From assembly GCA_949361645.1 (NCBI GenBank), contig OX442420.1, positions 7,651,584 through 7,715,583 of the forward strand: a stretch of 64,000 nucleotides of DNA, in the 5' to 3' direction. Below the pieces are notes generated by a model that worked only from the letters and a program-made list of their open reading frames with translations, did not search any database and was not told where the DNA came from. The DNA comes from Spongilla lacustris (lineage: Eukaryota; Porifera; Demospongiae; Spongillida; Spongillidae). How positions within the stretch are numbered: position 1 is the first letter of the stretch; the number at the start of each line of letters is the position of its first letter. Below, one piece after another: positions 47,434-58,887 of the stretch. Position numbers and translations under genes: made by a program.

Positions 47434-48255
47434 GGGATAGTTTACGAGAAAAGGGACCTAGCGTGTATTATAAAAAAGTATAATAAAAATGCATTACGTT
47501 TGATTTGCTATAACTTCCGAACAGTTAAGGCTATCAACTTCCTATTTTCAACACTTCATACTGTACCATTTCTCTATGGTAAAATACATTTTGGAGTCTT
47601 GCACTTGCTCCGTGCCAGTATTACAACGTTCGATACCCCACTGGGTTCAAACCCGCCATAACTTTCGGTAGGAGTAATCAATTCGCTTCAAATTCGGTTT
47701 GTAGGTAGAGAGGTCCTATACCTATCGATTTGTTCTGTTCGTTGATTTTTATGCCATCCATTACGGAGATACAGTTGAACAAACTACGTGCCCATTTTCG
47801 CGCTCGATTCGCGCCAATGATTTGGGCAAATTGCGTTCCGCTCAATGTATGGGGAGGCGGGGATTATAACATTGGCGCGAATCAAGCGGGAAAACGTGCA
47901 CGTAGTTTGTTCAACTGTATCTCCGTAACGGATGGCATAAAAATTAACGAACAGAACAAATCAATAGGTATAGGACCTCTCTACCTACAAACCGAATTTG
48001 AAGCGAATTGATTACTCCTACCGAATATTATGGCGGGTTTGAACCCAGTGGGGTATCGAACGTTGCAATACTGACACAGAGCAAGAGCAAGACTCCAAAA
48101 TGTATTTTACCATAGAGAAATGGTGCAGTATGAAGTGTTGAAAATTGGAAGTTGATAGCGTTAACTGTTCGGAAGTTATAGCAAATCAAACGTAATGCAT
48201 TTTTATTATACTTTTTTATAATACACGCTAGGTCCCTTTTCTCGTAAACTTTCCC
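47434..48255. mobile_element. Foldback element, 822-bp palindrome, GGGACAG family
   Basis: Starts GGGATAGTTTACGAGAAAAG and ends CTTTTCTCGTAAACTTTCCC. The arms mirror each other almost to the centre (near 47845), including GGCGCGAATCAAGCGGG and CTCCGTAACGGATGG blocks shared with 5967-6593. It sits in an (AT)n tract and is separated by only 12 bp of AT repeat from the giant element at 48268. No protein-coding content. Confidence 0.9.
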
Positions 48256-48267
48256 ATATATATATAT

Positions 48268-50250
48268 GGGACAGTTCACGACAAAATGAGCCTTCGTATA
48301 TATATATAAAATGTTATAAAATTCCCTTATGTTTGAATCGCTATAACTTCTGAACGGTAAAAGCTATCGACTTCCTATTTTCAACACTTCATACTACACC
48401 GTTTCTCTATTTTAAAATCCATTTTGGAGTCTTGCACTTGCTCCGTGCCAGTATTGCAATGTTCGATACCCCACCGGGTTCACACCCGCCATAACTTTAG
48501 GTAGGAGTAATGAAATCGCTTCAAATTCGGTTTGTAGGTAGAGAGGTCCTATACCTATCGATTTGTTCTGTTCGTTAATTTTTATGTCATCCGTTACGGA
48601 GATACAGCGGCGCAAAGTTGGTACACGTTTCCCGCTCGAATCGCGCCGTTGGACGTGCGAGGCCCGCTTCCATTCATCAAAGCACATGAAATGCAACTAC
48701 TTCCTGTGGGCCGAGACTTTGATAACTTATAGCCACACCCATACTGCGCTAGCTAGATCTGATGGGTAAGTATTTAATGTATCGTCCCTGTCACAGTTGT
48801 TATTCGTTATCTCCTATGTAGATAACGGATATGGCGACGTCCACTGAAGACAACACACTCGCAAGAGTTTCAATCGGCGGACGAGTTTGAGCGATACGGA
48901 TACGACGATCGATATTCAAGATACATTCGACGAGGTGGGGAGATTGAGAACGGTAGTGACGGCGGTTATACTACTGACGATGGTGGTTGTAGGGAGTAAG
49001 CAGCCCCTAAATGACTAAGAGCCAGCAGCCCTAGTCTCGTACCCAGACCCTGATTCCCACAGCTGCGGATGGACACCAGCCCCACCCCCACATATTCCTC
49101 GCTACATTGCAAGTCCAGACAGCAGCCCCGCATAACCAACAGCAGACGCCACCAACCCGCACTACCTATGGAACCACCTGCCCATATCAGACCCTTATAC
49201 ACACGAGCCACAAACTAACCAATGGGGTCAGCCTCCACAATAGTATACCAGTGGAGACACTGCTATCCCTCTTGCTGCAAATGGAGTTGGCAGCCCCCAC
49301 AATTTCAATCAAGGGAAGCCACACATCCCAATGAATGGACTTACAGCAGAACCTAGCTGACTGTGTCCGGCAGTGTGGCCAGGATGTCACTTGTGTGTCA
49401 CAGCTGTACCAGGACTGGAATGCCTTCTTGGGCCAGTGGTTTGGTCCTCTGGTTGGCCTAGGACACTACCGCACATTTGAGTTTGATCAAGACCACCCTG
49501 GTGTCGTGAGGATGGAGACCTTGCCATGGGACACAAACCCCACCGAGGTAACCATGCTGAGGGCTGGAGTGGCCATAAAGGACATTAGGCTTATCAGAGC
49601 CAAGTGATGCCACCTGTTATTACCCCCAAGTGGATTGTCCCTGACACGGTCACTGTACCTGTACGAGAAGGTGAGGGAATACGTTCGTGACCCCAAGAAA
49701 AGGGACAAGGTGTGTCCAAAGCCTTCACAAAGCTCAGAGGCCAACTCTTCCTATACATGCGGTAATGCTTCATCCCATGCAGTAGCAAAAAATGACAAAC
49801 CAAGACCTTCCTCACTTACCTACTGTTGAGGGTCATAAGTATGCAGATGACACTCACAGTGAATTGCAAGGTGAAGGCAATAGCTGTGTTTCTGGCAGGA
49901 GGAAATGCAGACCCAGGTCTGAACTAATCCTTGCCTACCAATGCACTGTACATGTATGTGGCAAGAAGTATGCCAGTAGCCAGGCCCCCTGTCCCTGCAC
50001 AAAAAGAACACTCACAAGCAGCCTGCTGTTCCAGGTGACGAACACGGATTCCAGTGTCGACAAAGGAAGCCAGGGTCCACCCAAGCGCAGGCCGCGAGGC
50101 GTACGCTAAAATCTGAAATTGACAGGCCATTTTCCTGTTCGGTGTGTGGCATGACGTACAGCACCCCAGCCGCACTGTATACTTACAACAAGACCAACAA
50201 TGGTTCATGACAAATGAACCATATTGTGAGATGCATGCTTTTTATATAGT
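48268..50250 (+). repeat. Left outer arm of the giant element
   Basis: Co-linear inverse of 60963-62945 over about 1983 bp with only occasional substitutions (for example GGTCCTATACC against GGTCATATACC). Contains the arm-encoded reading frames 49335-50208. The first 450 bp is shared with the 47434 foldback family. Confidence 0.92.
49335..50208 (+). pseudogene. Arm-encoded decayed protein with C2H2-like fingers, left copy
   Basis: An open frame 49335-49607 (90 aa; WNAFLGQWFGPLVGLGHYRT) is followed by shifted frames 49635-49829 and 49792-50109. A finger-like segment YQCTVHVCGKKYASSQA loses its second half to a frame shift (the alternative frame gives ALSLHKKNTH). A second finger, FSCSVCGMTYSTPAAL, with both His replaced (Y and N), runs to a stop at 50206-50208. 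Together this looks like a broken two-finger protein. Minus-strand readings of the same DNA (HGMKHYRMYRKSWP) cannot be excluded as the original coding strand for the middle part. Function unknown. Confidence 0.5.
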
Positions 50251-50269
50251 TTAAGGTCACCTCTGCAGT

Positions 50270-51968
50270 GTACACCATACATCTGTGTCGTTAAGGGGTT
50301 AACTCTGTATACCATACATCTGTGTCATCAAGTGGTTACCTGTACACCATGCATCTGTGTTGTTAAGGGGTTACCTCTGTACACTTTGTGTATGTGTTGT
50401 TAAGGGGTTAACTCTGTATACCATACATCTGTGTCATCAAGTGGTTACCTGTACACCATGCATCTGTGTTGTTAAGGGGTTACCTCTGTACACTTTGTGT
50501 ATGTGTTGTTAAGGTATCACCTGTACACCATACATCTGTGTCATCAAGGGGTTACCTGCATGTACACCATGCACCTGTGTTGTTAAGGGGTTACCTCTGT
50601 ACACTTTGTGTATGTGTTGTTAAGGTATCACCTGTACACCATACATCTGTGTCATCAAGGGGTTACCTGTACACCATGCATCTGTGTTGTTAAGGGGTTA
50701 CCTCTGTACACTTTGTGTATGTGTTGTTAAGGTATCACCTGTACACCATACATCTGTGTCATCAAGAGGTTACCTGTACACCATGCATCTGTGTTTTTAA
50801 GGGGTTACCTCTGTACCTATTGTGTATGTGTTGTTAAGGTATCACCTGTACACCATACATCTGTGTCATCAAGCGGTTACCTGTACACCATACATCTGTG
50901 TCGTACCTCTGTATACCTTATGTATGTGTTGCTAAGGGGTCACCTGTACACTGTACATCTGTGTCGTTAAGGGGTTACCTCTGTAAACCTTATGTATGTG
51001 TCGTTAAGGGATTACCTCTGTACACCATACATCTGTGTCATCAAGGGGTTACCTGTACACCATACATCTGTGTCGTTAGGGGGTTACCTTTATACACCTT
51101 ATGTATGTGTTGTTAAGGGGTTACCTCTTGTGTGTACCCCATACATCTGCGTCATCAAGGGGTTACCTGTACACCATACATCTGTGTCGTTAAGGGGATA
51201 CCTCTGTAAACCTTATGTATGTGTTGTTAAGGGTTTACCTCTGTACACCATACATCTGTGTCGTTAAGGGGATACCTCTGTACACCTTATGTATGTGTTG
51301 TTAAGGGGTCACCTGTACACCATACACCTGTGTCGTTAAGGGGTTACCTCTGTACATCTTATGTATGTGTCATTAAGGGGTTACCTGTACACTGTACATC
51401 TGTGTCGTTAAGTGGTTAACTCTGTATACCATACATCTGTGTCATCAAGGGGTTACCTGTACACCATGCATCTATGTCGTTAAGGGGTTACCTCTGTACA
51501 CTTTGTGTATGTGTTGTTAAGGTATCACCTGTACACCATACATCTGTGTCATCAAGGGGGTACCTGTACACCATACATCTGTGTCGTACCTCTGTATACC
51601 TTATGTATGTGTTGTTAAGAGGTCACCTGTACACTGTACATCTGTGTCGTTAAGGGGATACCTCTGTACACCTTTTGTATGTGTTGTTTAGGGGTCACCT
51701 GTACACCATACATCTGTGTCATCAAGGGGGTACCTGTACACCATACATCTGTGTCGTACCTCTGTATACCTTATGTATGTGTTGTTAAGGGGTCACCTGT
51801 ACACTGTACATCTGTGTCGTTAAGGGGATACCTCTGTACACCTTTTGTATGTGTTGTTTAGGGGTCACCTGTACACCATACATCTGTATCGTTAAGGGGT
51901 TACCTCTGTACATCTTATGTATGTGTCATTAAGGGGTTACCTGTACACCATACATCTGTGTCGTTAAG
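50270..51968. repeat. Minisatellite array 1, left copy
   Basis: Dozens of units of roughly 36-40 bp built on TACACCATACATCTGTGT, (C/G)TTAAGGGGTTACCTCTGT and CCTTATGTATGTGTTG. Adjacent units alternate between a TCATCAAG and a TCGTTAAG form. Peptide-like ORFs (GYLCTPYICV) are repeat translations. Confidence 0.95.
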
Positions 51969-52049
51969 GATTTTTTACTTTTCACGTAGTGGTGATGTAA
52001 TCCATCCGATGCTGTGAAAATCTAAGTCTGGGTACAAGACTAGTAACGA

Positions 52050-52872
52050 CAGTGGTCCCATTTACACCCTTTACTAGTGTCTGCTGTGGGATCAAATCCA
52101 TGGTCCCATTTACATCCTGTATGTGTGTATTTTGGGGTCAAATCCATGGTCCCATTTACACACTGTAGGTGTATCTTTGTGGGGTCAAATCCATGGTCCC
52201 ATTTACACCCTGTACTTGTGTCTGTTGTGGGGTCAAATGCATGATCCCATTTACATCCTGCACTTGAGTCTGTTTTAGGGTCAAATCCATGCTCCCATTT
52301 ACACCCTGTACTTGTGTCTGTTGTAATGACTCAAATCCATGGTTCTATTTACACCCTGTACTTGTGATCAAATCCATGGTCTCATTTACACCCTGTTCTT
52401 GTGTCTGTTGTGGGGTCAATTCATTGGTCCCATTTACACCCTGTACATTTGTCTGTTGTGGGGTCATATCCATGGTCCCATTTACACCCTGTACTTGTAT
52501 CTGTTGTGGGGTAAAATCCATGGTCCCATTTACACCCTGTTCTTGTGTCTGTTGTGGGGTCAAATCCATGGTTCCATTTACACCCTGTACTTGTGTCTGT
52601 TGTGGGGTCAATTCATTGGTCCCATTTTCACCCTGTACTTTTGTCTGTTGTGGGGTCAATTCATTGGTCCCATTTACACCCTGTACTTTTGTCTGTTGTG
52701 GGATGAAATTCATGGTCTGATTTACACCCTGTACTTGTGATCAAATCCATGTTCCCATTTATACCCTGTACTTGAGTCTGTTTTAGGATCAAATCTATTG
52801 TCTCATTTACACTCTGTACATGTATGTGTGTCTGTTGTGCGGTCAATGCATTGGTCCCATTTACACCCTGTA
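52050..52872. repeat. Minisatellite array 2, left copy
   Basis: About 17 units of 45-50 bp carrying CCCATTTACACCCTGTACTT, GTGTCTGTTGTGGGGTCAAA and TCCATGGT. Noncoding. Confidence 0.95.
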
Positions 52873-53399
52873 ATGGCCCAGGGTCCAATCAGGTCAGCTC
52901 CCTCACTGCTAGTGGACAGAACCATTAATGCAAGTTGACTTAATAGCCCCACACTACATATCCAGACAGTTAGCACCAGTGCATGGAGCAATTGCAGGTG
53001 GAGTTATCAGACTGTCAGCAAGGGAGCAATCAGGTGCTAAAAAATCCTACAGGGTCATTGGGGGTCCCCACGACAATAATGCAGCTCTCACACTGCGATA
53101 GGAATCGGCACCCCCCACAATATTAGAGGAGCCATCAACTGGATTCACACATGCCCCATTCATCCCCATGGCCCTATCTCCCACTACCTATCCTCCTCTA
53201 CTGCAAGTTGTATCCGAGGCCCAGGCCATCCCCTACTCAATAGCACTCTCAGTCCCCACACGACCAGCCCTCCCACCCACCCCTAAACACCCCTCTTACA
53301 TATGGTGTAATCATACTACCAACAGGCCGGAGAGCTGCCAGCTGCCACATTACCAGGGTTGAATGGGGTCGAGACAGCTAGACCTCAGCATGTGGAGTG

Positions 53400-55500
53400 G
53401 AACCTTGAACTGCAGCCAGCCCCAAACACTGGGGCCAACCACAATGGCCTTCTATCCTAGCCCCACATAGCTCCTCACTGCAAATGCAAATGAAGCCACT
53501 ACATATGAAACCATTATCCCCCACACTACAAGAGGACTTACTGGTAGGGGAACCATCGTGGAGCTACCAGCCCGCATTGGACAAATGGGGATACCACCAC
53601 TGGAGCAGCCTCCATTTGTAGAGTGTACATGCCTACGTTTTTCTCTTCACACATTTTGTGTTGTACATGTAGATCTGAACTACTGTAGACATGTAGATCT
53701 ACGTGTTTTGTGCATGTACAGAGTAAATCTTATCTGGTGTGAAGCCATGTTGTTAGTGGTGAATATGGTTACCTGCCCTATCGGTACTGATTGCGGTGGG
53801 TCTGCACCCGTGGTTGGTGTAATAGACAACCAAGGCTTGCAGAGGGCGTTTTGCCTACATGTACTGAGAACTAGTAGCAAAACATGTAAGTGCCATTTTG
53901 AATGTCACATAAATTGCATGCACAGTCACAGCTACAATGTGGCACGATGAAGACATCAGAATTCATGATCACACAAGTGGAGTTAGTAGACCCTACACTT
54001 TCAGAGATGTCACCAGACATTACCAGTGTAACCCAGTTTCACCTGTGCCCCACGGCCACTATACACTACCCGCGCACATACATTTTTGCAGAAACACCAG
54101 CCTAGGGCTAGGTATAACGTAGTTGATGAATCCATTAAATTTGTAGGGTCTATTTACTCCACTTGTGTGGTCATGAATTCTGATGTCTTCATCGTGCCAC
54201 ATTGTAGCTGTGACTGTGCATGCAATTTAAAATGGCACTTCATAGGCGTCGGAACCGGGGGGGCAGAGGGGGCTATCGCCCCCCCTGCAGCTACAAAGGG
54301 GGGGCGAACGTATCATTCCGCCCCCCCATTATTGGCTGGGATTAAGTTTATTCACAATCTTAAATAGTATCAGTGCCAATTACGATCGAACATCCGCACA
54401 GCACAATCAATAAACATGTACAACATTTCAGTGAATCAGATCATGCTAACAGCTGCCAATTCCCACTCGCGTAGGGTTAACTGCCATATCAATTGCTGGT
54501 TGGATCGCGTATCGCAGTGATGAAGTGTCAGCAAAGAATAATACTAACCCCCTCAGCCCCCACCAAAAAATTGCTCGTGTTTGAACGAGTGTATTGTCGA
54601 AATCTCGAGCGCCGTTCTTCAAAATCTTGTTAGAGCACCATTTGAATTTTCTTTCCAAAAATATTGAAACAGGTATGCGCTAGTGTTAATGATTACGACG
54701 ATACGCTCGTACGAGCCATTTTTTTTTGGTGGGGGCGCTTAGTACACGTATTTATACATGTATAATAAAGGCCTAGGCCTCGCCGCGTTCTTGTGTAGTT
54801 TTAGGAGTTTTTTTAAACGCAAAAAGCGTTGGCTTCTGGGGCTCCGCCCCAGACCCCGATGGGGGAGCTCACAGCGCTCCCCCATGCCCCCTAGCTGGGC
54901 GGGAGGGGTGCCCCCCTCCCGCACCCTCCCCGGGACAGCACCCTTAGCGCCCCCCCTACTATTATCTCCTTCCGACGCCACTGCACTTCCATATTTTGCT
55001 ACTCGCGTACAGTACAGTAGGCCTATGTAGTTCCCAGTAGGCAAAACGCCCTCTGCAAGCCTTGGTTGTCTAAATACACCAACCACGGGTGCAGACCCAC
55101 CGCAATCAGTACCGATAGGGCAGGTAACCATATTCACCACTAACAGCATGGCTTCACACCAGATAAATTTTACTCTGTACATGTACATGTCTATAGTAGT
55201 TCAGATCTACATGTAGATCTACAACACAAAATGTGTGAAGAGAAAAATGTAGGCAGGTACACTCTACAAATAGAGGCTGCTCCAGTGGTGGTATCCCCAT
55301 TTGTCCAATGCGAGATGGTAGCTCCACGATGGTTCCCCTACCAGTAAGTCCTCTTGTAGTGTGGGGGATAATGGTTTCATAGGTAGTGGCTTCATTTGCA
55401 TTTGCAGTGAGGAGCTGTGTGGGGCTAGGATAGAAGGCCATTGTGGCTGGCCCCAGTATTTGGGGTCGGCTCCAGTTGAAGGTTCCACTCCACATGCATG
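53400..55500. repeat. Inner inverted repeat of the giant element
   Basis: Arm 53400-53880 (GTGGAGTGGAACCTTGAACT ... GCAGAGGGCGTTTTGCCTAC) is inverted at about 55030-55500. The spacer carries a second hairpin (GAATTCATGATCACACAAG at 53959, CTTGTGTGGTCATGAATTC at 54162) and the insertion at 54241-54983. Homologous to 7250-8409 of the composite element in gene A's intron. Confidence 0.85.
54241..54983. mobile_element. Small G/C-rich TIR element, about 743 bp
   Basis: Left end CATAGGCGTCGGAACCGGGG and right end CTCCTTCCGACGCCACTG give imperfect inverted termini (GGCGTCGGAA), flanked by CACTT (54236-54240 and 54984-54988). Long G and C runs lie next to both ends. It interrupts the inner inverted repeat. 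The class is uncertain because CACTT is short. Confidence 0.5.
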
Positions 55501-56520
55501 CTGAGGTCTAGCTGTCTCCTCTACATTATTCTATCCTTCCATGCATCTCTCTGTACCTAATCCACATTACTCCTACACTTTTGAGTTCTTTGATATGCCC
55601 ATGCACAGATTGCTAATACACAATACCTGACACCATTCCATAAGAGTGTGCATTCCAATAGGACTATAGTGAATCAATCACTAGACATTGCCTTTTGATT
55701 ACAAGTTGAGTTAAAAATCGGTAGAGATGGGGGTGAGTGTTACGTATGAGTAACTGTTGAGGGCTTATAACACACTAGCATGCATGGCTAACCCTTGTTT
55801 CATAGACTAGCCAGGCTTTTATCCTTTCCTACCCTGTCCCCTCTCAATCCTTCAATCATTCCATGCACCTCTCTGTACCTAATCACTCATGCTCTTTAAA
55901 ATTTGTAGGAGCATTGCTATACCATGCACATACACAAATACCTAATACTCGACAGCAATCCACATACATGTGTGCTTCTAATGAATCGATCACAAGACTA
56001 GACAATTGTCTTTTCATAACAAGTTCAGTTTTTAAAGATCAGAACACATGAGATGTATACGTGATTCAGAGTTATCTGTCAGTGTTACTAATGCTCCAGT
56101 ATGCATAGCTAAATCACCCTGCTATAACACAGGCTACCTTCTAAAGCTACCCCTTCCTGTCCTACCGTGCAACCTTGTGTGTTTGATGTGTGGGCTGAGG
56201 GCCCAGTATAGCTAACCCTCTTTTCATTGCCTAACACAGGCTAACTTCTAAACCTACCCCTTCCTGTCCCCTCTCGATCCTTTAACCTTACCATACAATT
56301 CTCTGTGTTTGATGTGTGAATTTTGCTTATGAGAACTACCTGTTGGGGGCCCAGCGTGTCCCCTCTTGATTGTTCAATCCTAACATGGAATTTTCTGTGT
56401 TTCATGTGTAAGTGTTGCTTATGAGTACCACCTGTTGAGGGAACCCTCTTTTCATGCTTAACTCAGGCTTCCTTCTTTCCTACCCCTTCCCCTCTCGATC
56501 TTTCAATATCCTACCATGCA

Positions 56521-56712
56521 ACTCACTCACTCACTCCCCCTCCCTCCCTCCCTCCCTCCCTCCCTCACTCACTCACTCACTCACTCACTCACTCACTCAC
56601 TCACTCACTCACTCACTCACTCACTCACTCACTCACTCACTCACTCACTCACTCACTCACTCACTCACTAACTCACTCACTCACTCATTCACTCACTCAC
56701 TCACTCACTCCC
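56521..56712. repeat. (CACT)n tetranucleotide tract
   Basis: About 190 bp of ACTC/CACT repeat with a short CCCTCCCTCC part near its left side. Lies at the fold of the core inverted repeat. Confidence 0.97.
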
Positions 56713-56829
56713 CCTCCCTTCCTCTTTCTGTTATGTGTGCTTTTGGAAAGCATTCTTTCATCACTAAAATATAGCTATGTAATATTCCAGTTACAGTCCA
56801 TAATTGCCATTGAGTTTTTAGTTCCAGAT

Positions 56830-57042
56830 CTATGATGTTGCTCTCCTGATCATGGCTGGGTTGGTGATAACCAGCTGCAGGTCTTGCAGGGTCATTGACT
56901 TGAGAGTTGGGTCACAGCCAAAAAAAAATCTACGGGCATCAGATCGGTACTTCATGCTGGCTACTGCTCTTCGTCCTCTTACTCCTATAAACAGTGGGCA
57001 GGTGCTCCATCTTCCAAATATTGGTCTTGCAGCATCCAGCAT
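56830..57042 (-). other. Unrecognised open reading frame in the core of the giant element
   Basis: 70-aa frame without low complexity (RRFFFGCDPTLKSMTLQDLQ and onward), unlike the surrounding repeats. The region is the only non-repeated stretch of the core (56760-57340). A plus-strand frame also exists at 56852-57184, so the coding strand is uncertain. Could be a captured exon or transposase fragment; no family recognised. Confidence 0.25.
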
Positions 57043-58258
57043 AAATCAAGATCAATTCCTTTTAGCAATGAGTATGCCATGGTCCATGCACCAATATTTA
57101 ATTAGTTACCTAAACTGTTGGTTTAGGAATGAAAAATTAGCTACACTAAACAATGAGATGCATTATTCATGCACATGGTCCTAGGGTTTACATGTAAATG
57201 TATTCAAGAACAAACAGTGCACCCCCTACATTCTGTCTCTCTTATTCAGACCTTGGTCAAACTGTGGATGAAGGCAAATCCACATACTGCAGTCCAGAAC
57301 AAACTCTACTAGGTGTATGATAGTAATGCTGCCATGTTCATGGGCAGTTTATGTGGTGCATGCATGAAAGGACTGAAGGATTGAGAGGAGTACGGAAGAA
57401 AGAGGCCTGGGTTAAGCAATGAAAAGAGGGTTGACTCTACTGGGCCTTCAACAAGTACTAGTACTTATAAGCAACATTCACACATCAAACACAGCGAACT
57501 GTATGGAGGATTGAGAGGGGACAGGAAGAGATAGGAAAGAAGGAAGCCTGTACATGTTAAGCAACCAAAAGAGGGTTAGCCATACTGGGCCCTCAACATG
57601 AAGTACTCATAAGCAACACTCACACAGCAAACATAGAGAGTTGCATGGTAGGATATTTAAAGATTGAGAGGGGACAGCGAGGAGGAAGAAAGAAGCTCGG
57701 GTTAAGCAATGAAAAGAGGGTTACCTACATTGGGCCCTCAACAGGTAGTACTCATAAGCACCACTCACAGAGAATTGCATGGTAGGATATTGAAAGATCG
57801 AGAGGGGAAGGGGTAGCAAAGAAGGAAGCGTGAAAAGAGGGTTCCCTCAACAGGTGATACTCATAAGCCACACTTACACATCAAACACAGAGAATTTCAT
57901 GTTAAGATTGAACAATCGAGAGGGGACACGCTTGGCCCCCAACAGGTAGTACTCATAAGCAAAACTCGCACATCGAACACAGAATTGTATGGTAAGATTC
58001 AAGGATTCAGAGGGGACAGGAAGGGGTAGGAATGAAGGAAGCCTGTGTTAAGCAATGAAAAGAGTGTTAGCTATTCTGGGCCCTCAATAGGTAGTACTCA
58101 TAAGCAACACTGAGTGTTAGGATATTTAAAGATCGCGAGGGGAAGGGGTAGGAAAGAAGGTAGCTAGCTGGGTTAAGCAATGGGTTATTTAGCTATGCAT
58201 ACTGGCATGTTAGTCACTGGCAGATAAATCGCGTATACATCTCATGTGTTCTGATCTT

Positions 58259-58808
58259 ACAGGGTGTAAATGAGATCATGGATTTGATCACAAGTACATG
58301 CAGGGTGTAAATGGAACCATGGATTTGATCTCACAACAGGCACAAGTTTAGGGTGTAAATGGGACCATAGATTTGACTCTAAAACAGACTCAAGTACAGG
58401 GTGTAAATAGGATCATGCGTTTGACCCCACAACAGACACAAGTACAGGGTGTAAATCGGACGATGGATTTGATCCCACAAATATCCCACAATAGACACAA
58501 GAACACGGTGTAAATGAGACCATGGATTTGATCACAAGTACATGCAGGGTGTAAATGGAACCATGGATTTGATTTCACAACAGACACAAGTTTAGGGTGT
58601 AAATGGGACCATAGATTTGACCCTAAAACAGACTCAAGTACAGGGTGTAAATAGGATCATGCATTTGACCCCACAACAGACACAAGTACAAGGTGTAAAT
58701 GGGACCATGGATTTGACCACACAATAGATACACATACAGGATGTAAATGGGACCATGGATTTGATCCCACAGCAGACACAAGTACAGGATGTAAATGGGA
58801 CCACTGTC
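58259..58808. repeat. Minisatellite array 2, right (inverted) copy
   Basis: Inverse of 52050-52872, about 270 bp shorter, with units containing GGGTGTAAATGGGACCATGG and TTTGACCCCACAACAGACAC. Confidence 0.95.
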
Positions 58809-58887
58809 ATTACTAGTCTCGTACCCAGACTTAGATTTTCACAGCATCAGATGGATTACATCACCACTACGTGAAAAGTAAAAAACC

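Larger units (their letters stand above)
55740..58250. repeat. Core inverted repeat with CCCCTCTCGATC motif modules
   Basis: Modules with AGGCTTCCTTC, CCTACCCCTTCC, TGTCCCCTCTCGATCCTT and ACCTGTTGAGGGCCCAG repeat at 55760-56520 and reappear inverted at about 57370-58180 (for example GGATTGAGAGGGGACAGGAAG). Each side contains 3-5 degenerate tandem modules. Confidence 0.85.

Noticed and set aside
50466..51861. GYLCTPYICVIKGLPVHHTSV-type ORFs
   Set aside because: Translations of minisatellite array 1; frames shift between units and the mirrored array gives the same peptides.
52289..52740. PFTPCTCVCCGV repeats as a possible Cys-rich protein
   Set aside because: Minisatellite array 2 translation, without start context, splice signals or a stable unit length in codons.
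56454..56774. THSLTHSLTHSL ORF
   Set aside because: Translation of the (CACT)n tract.
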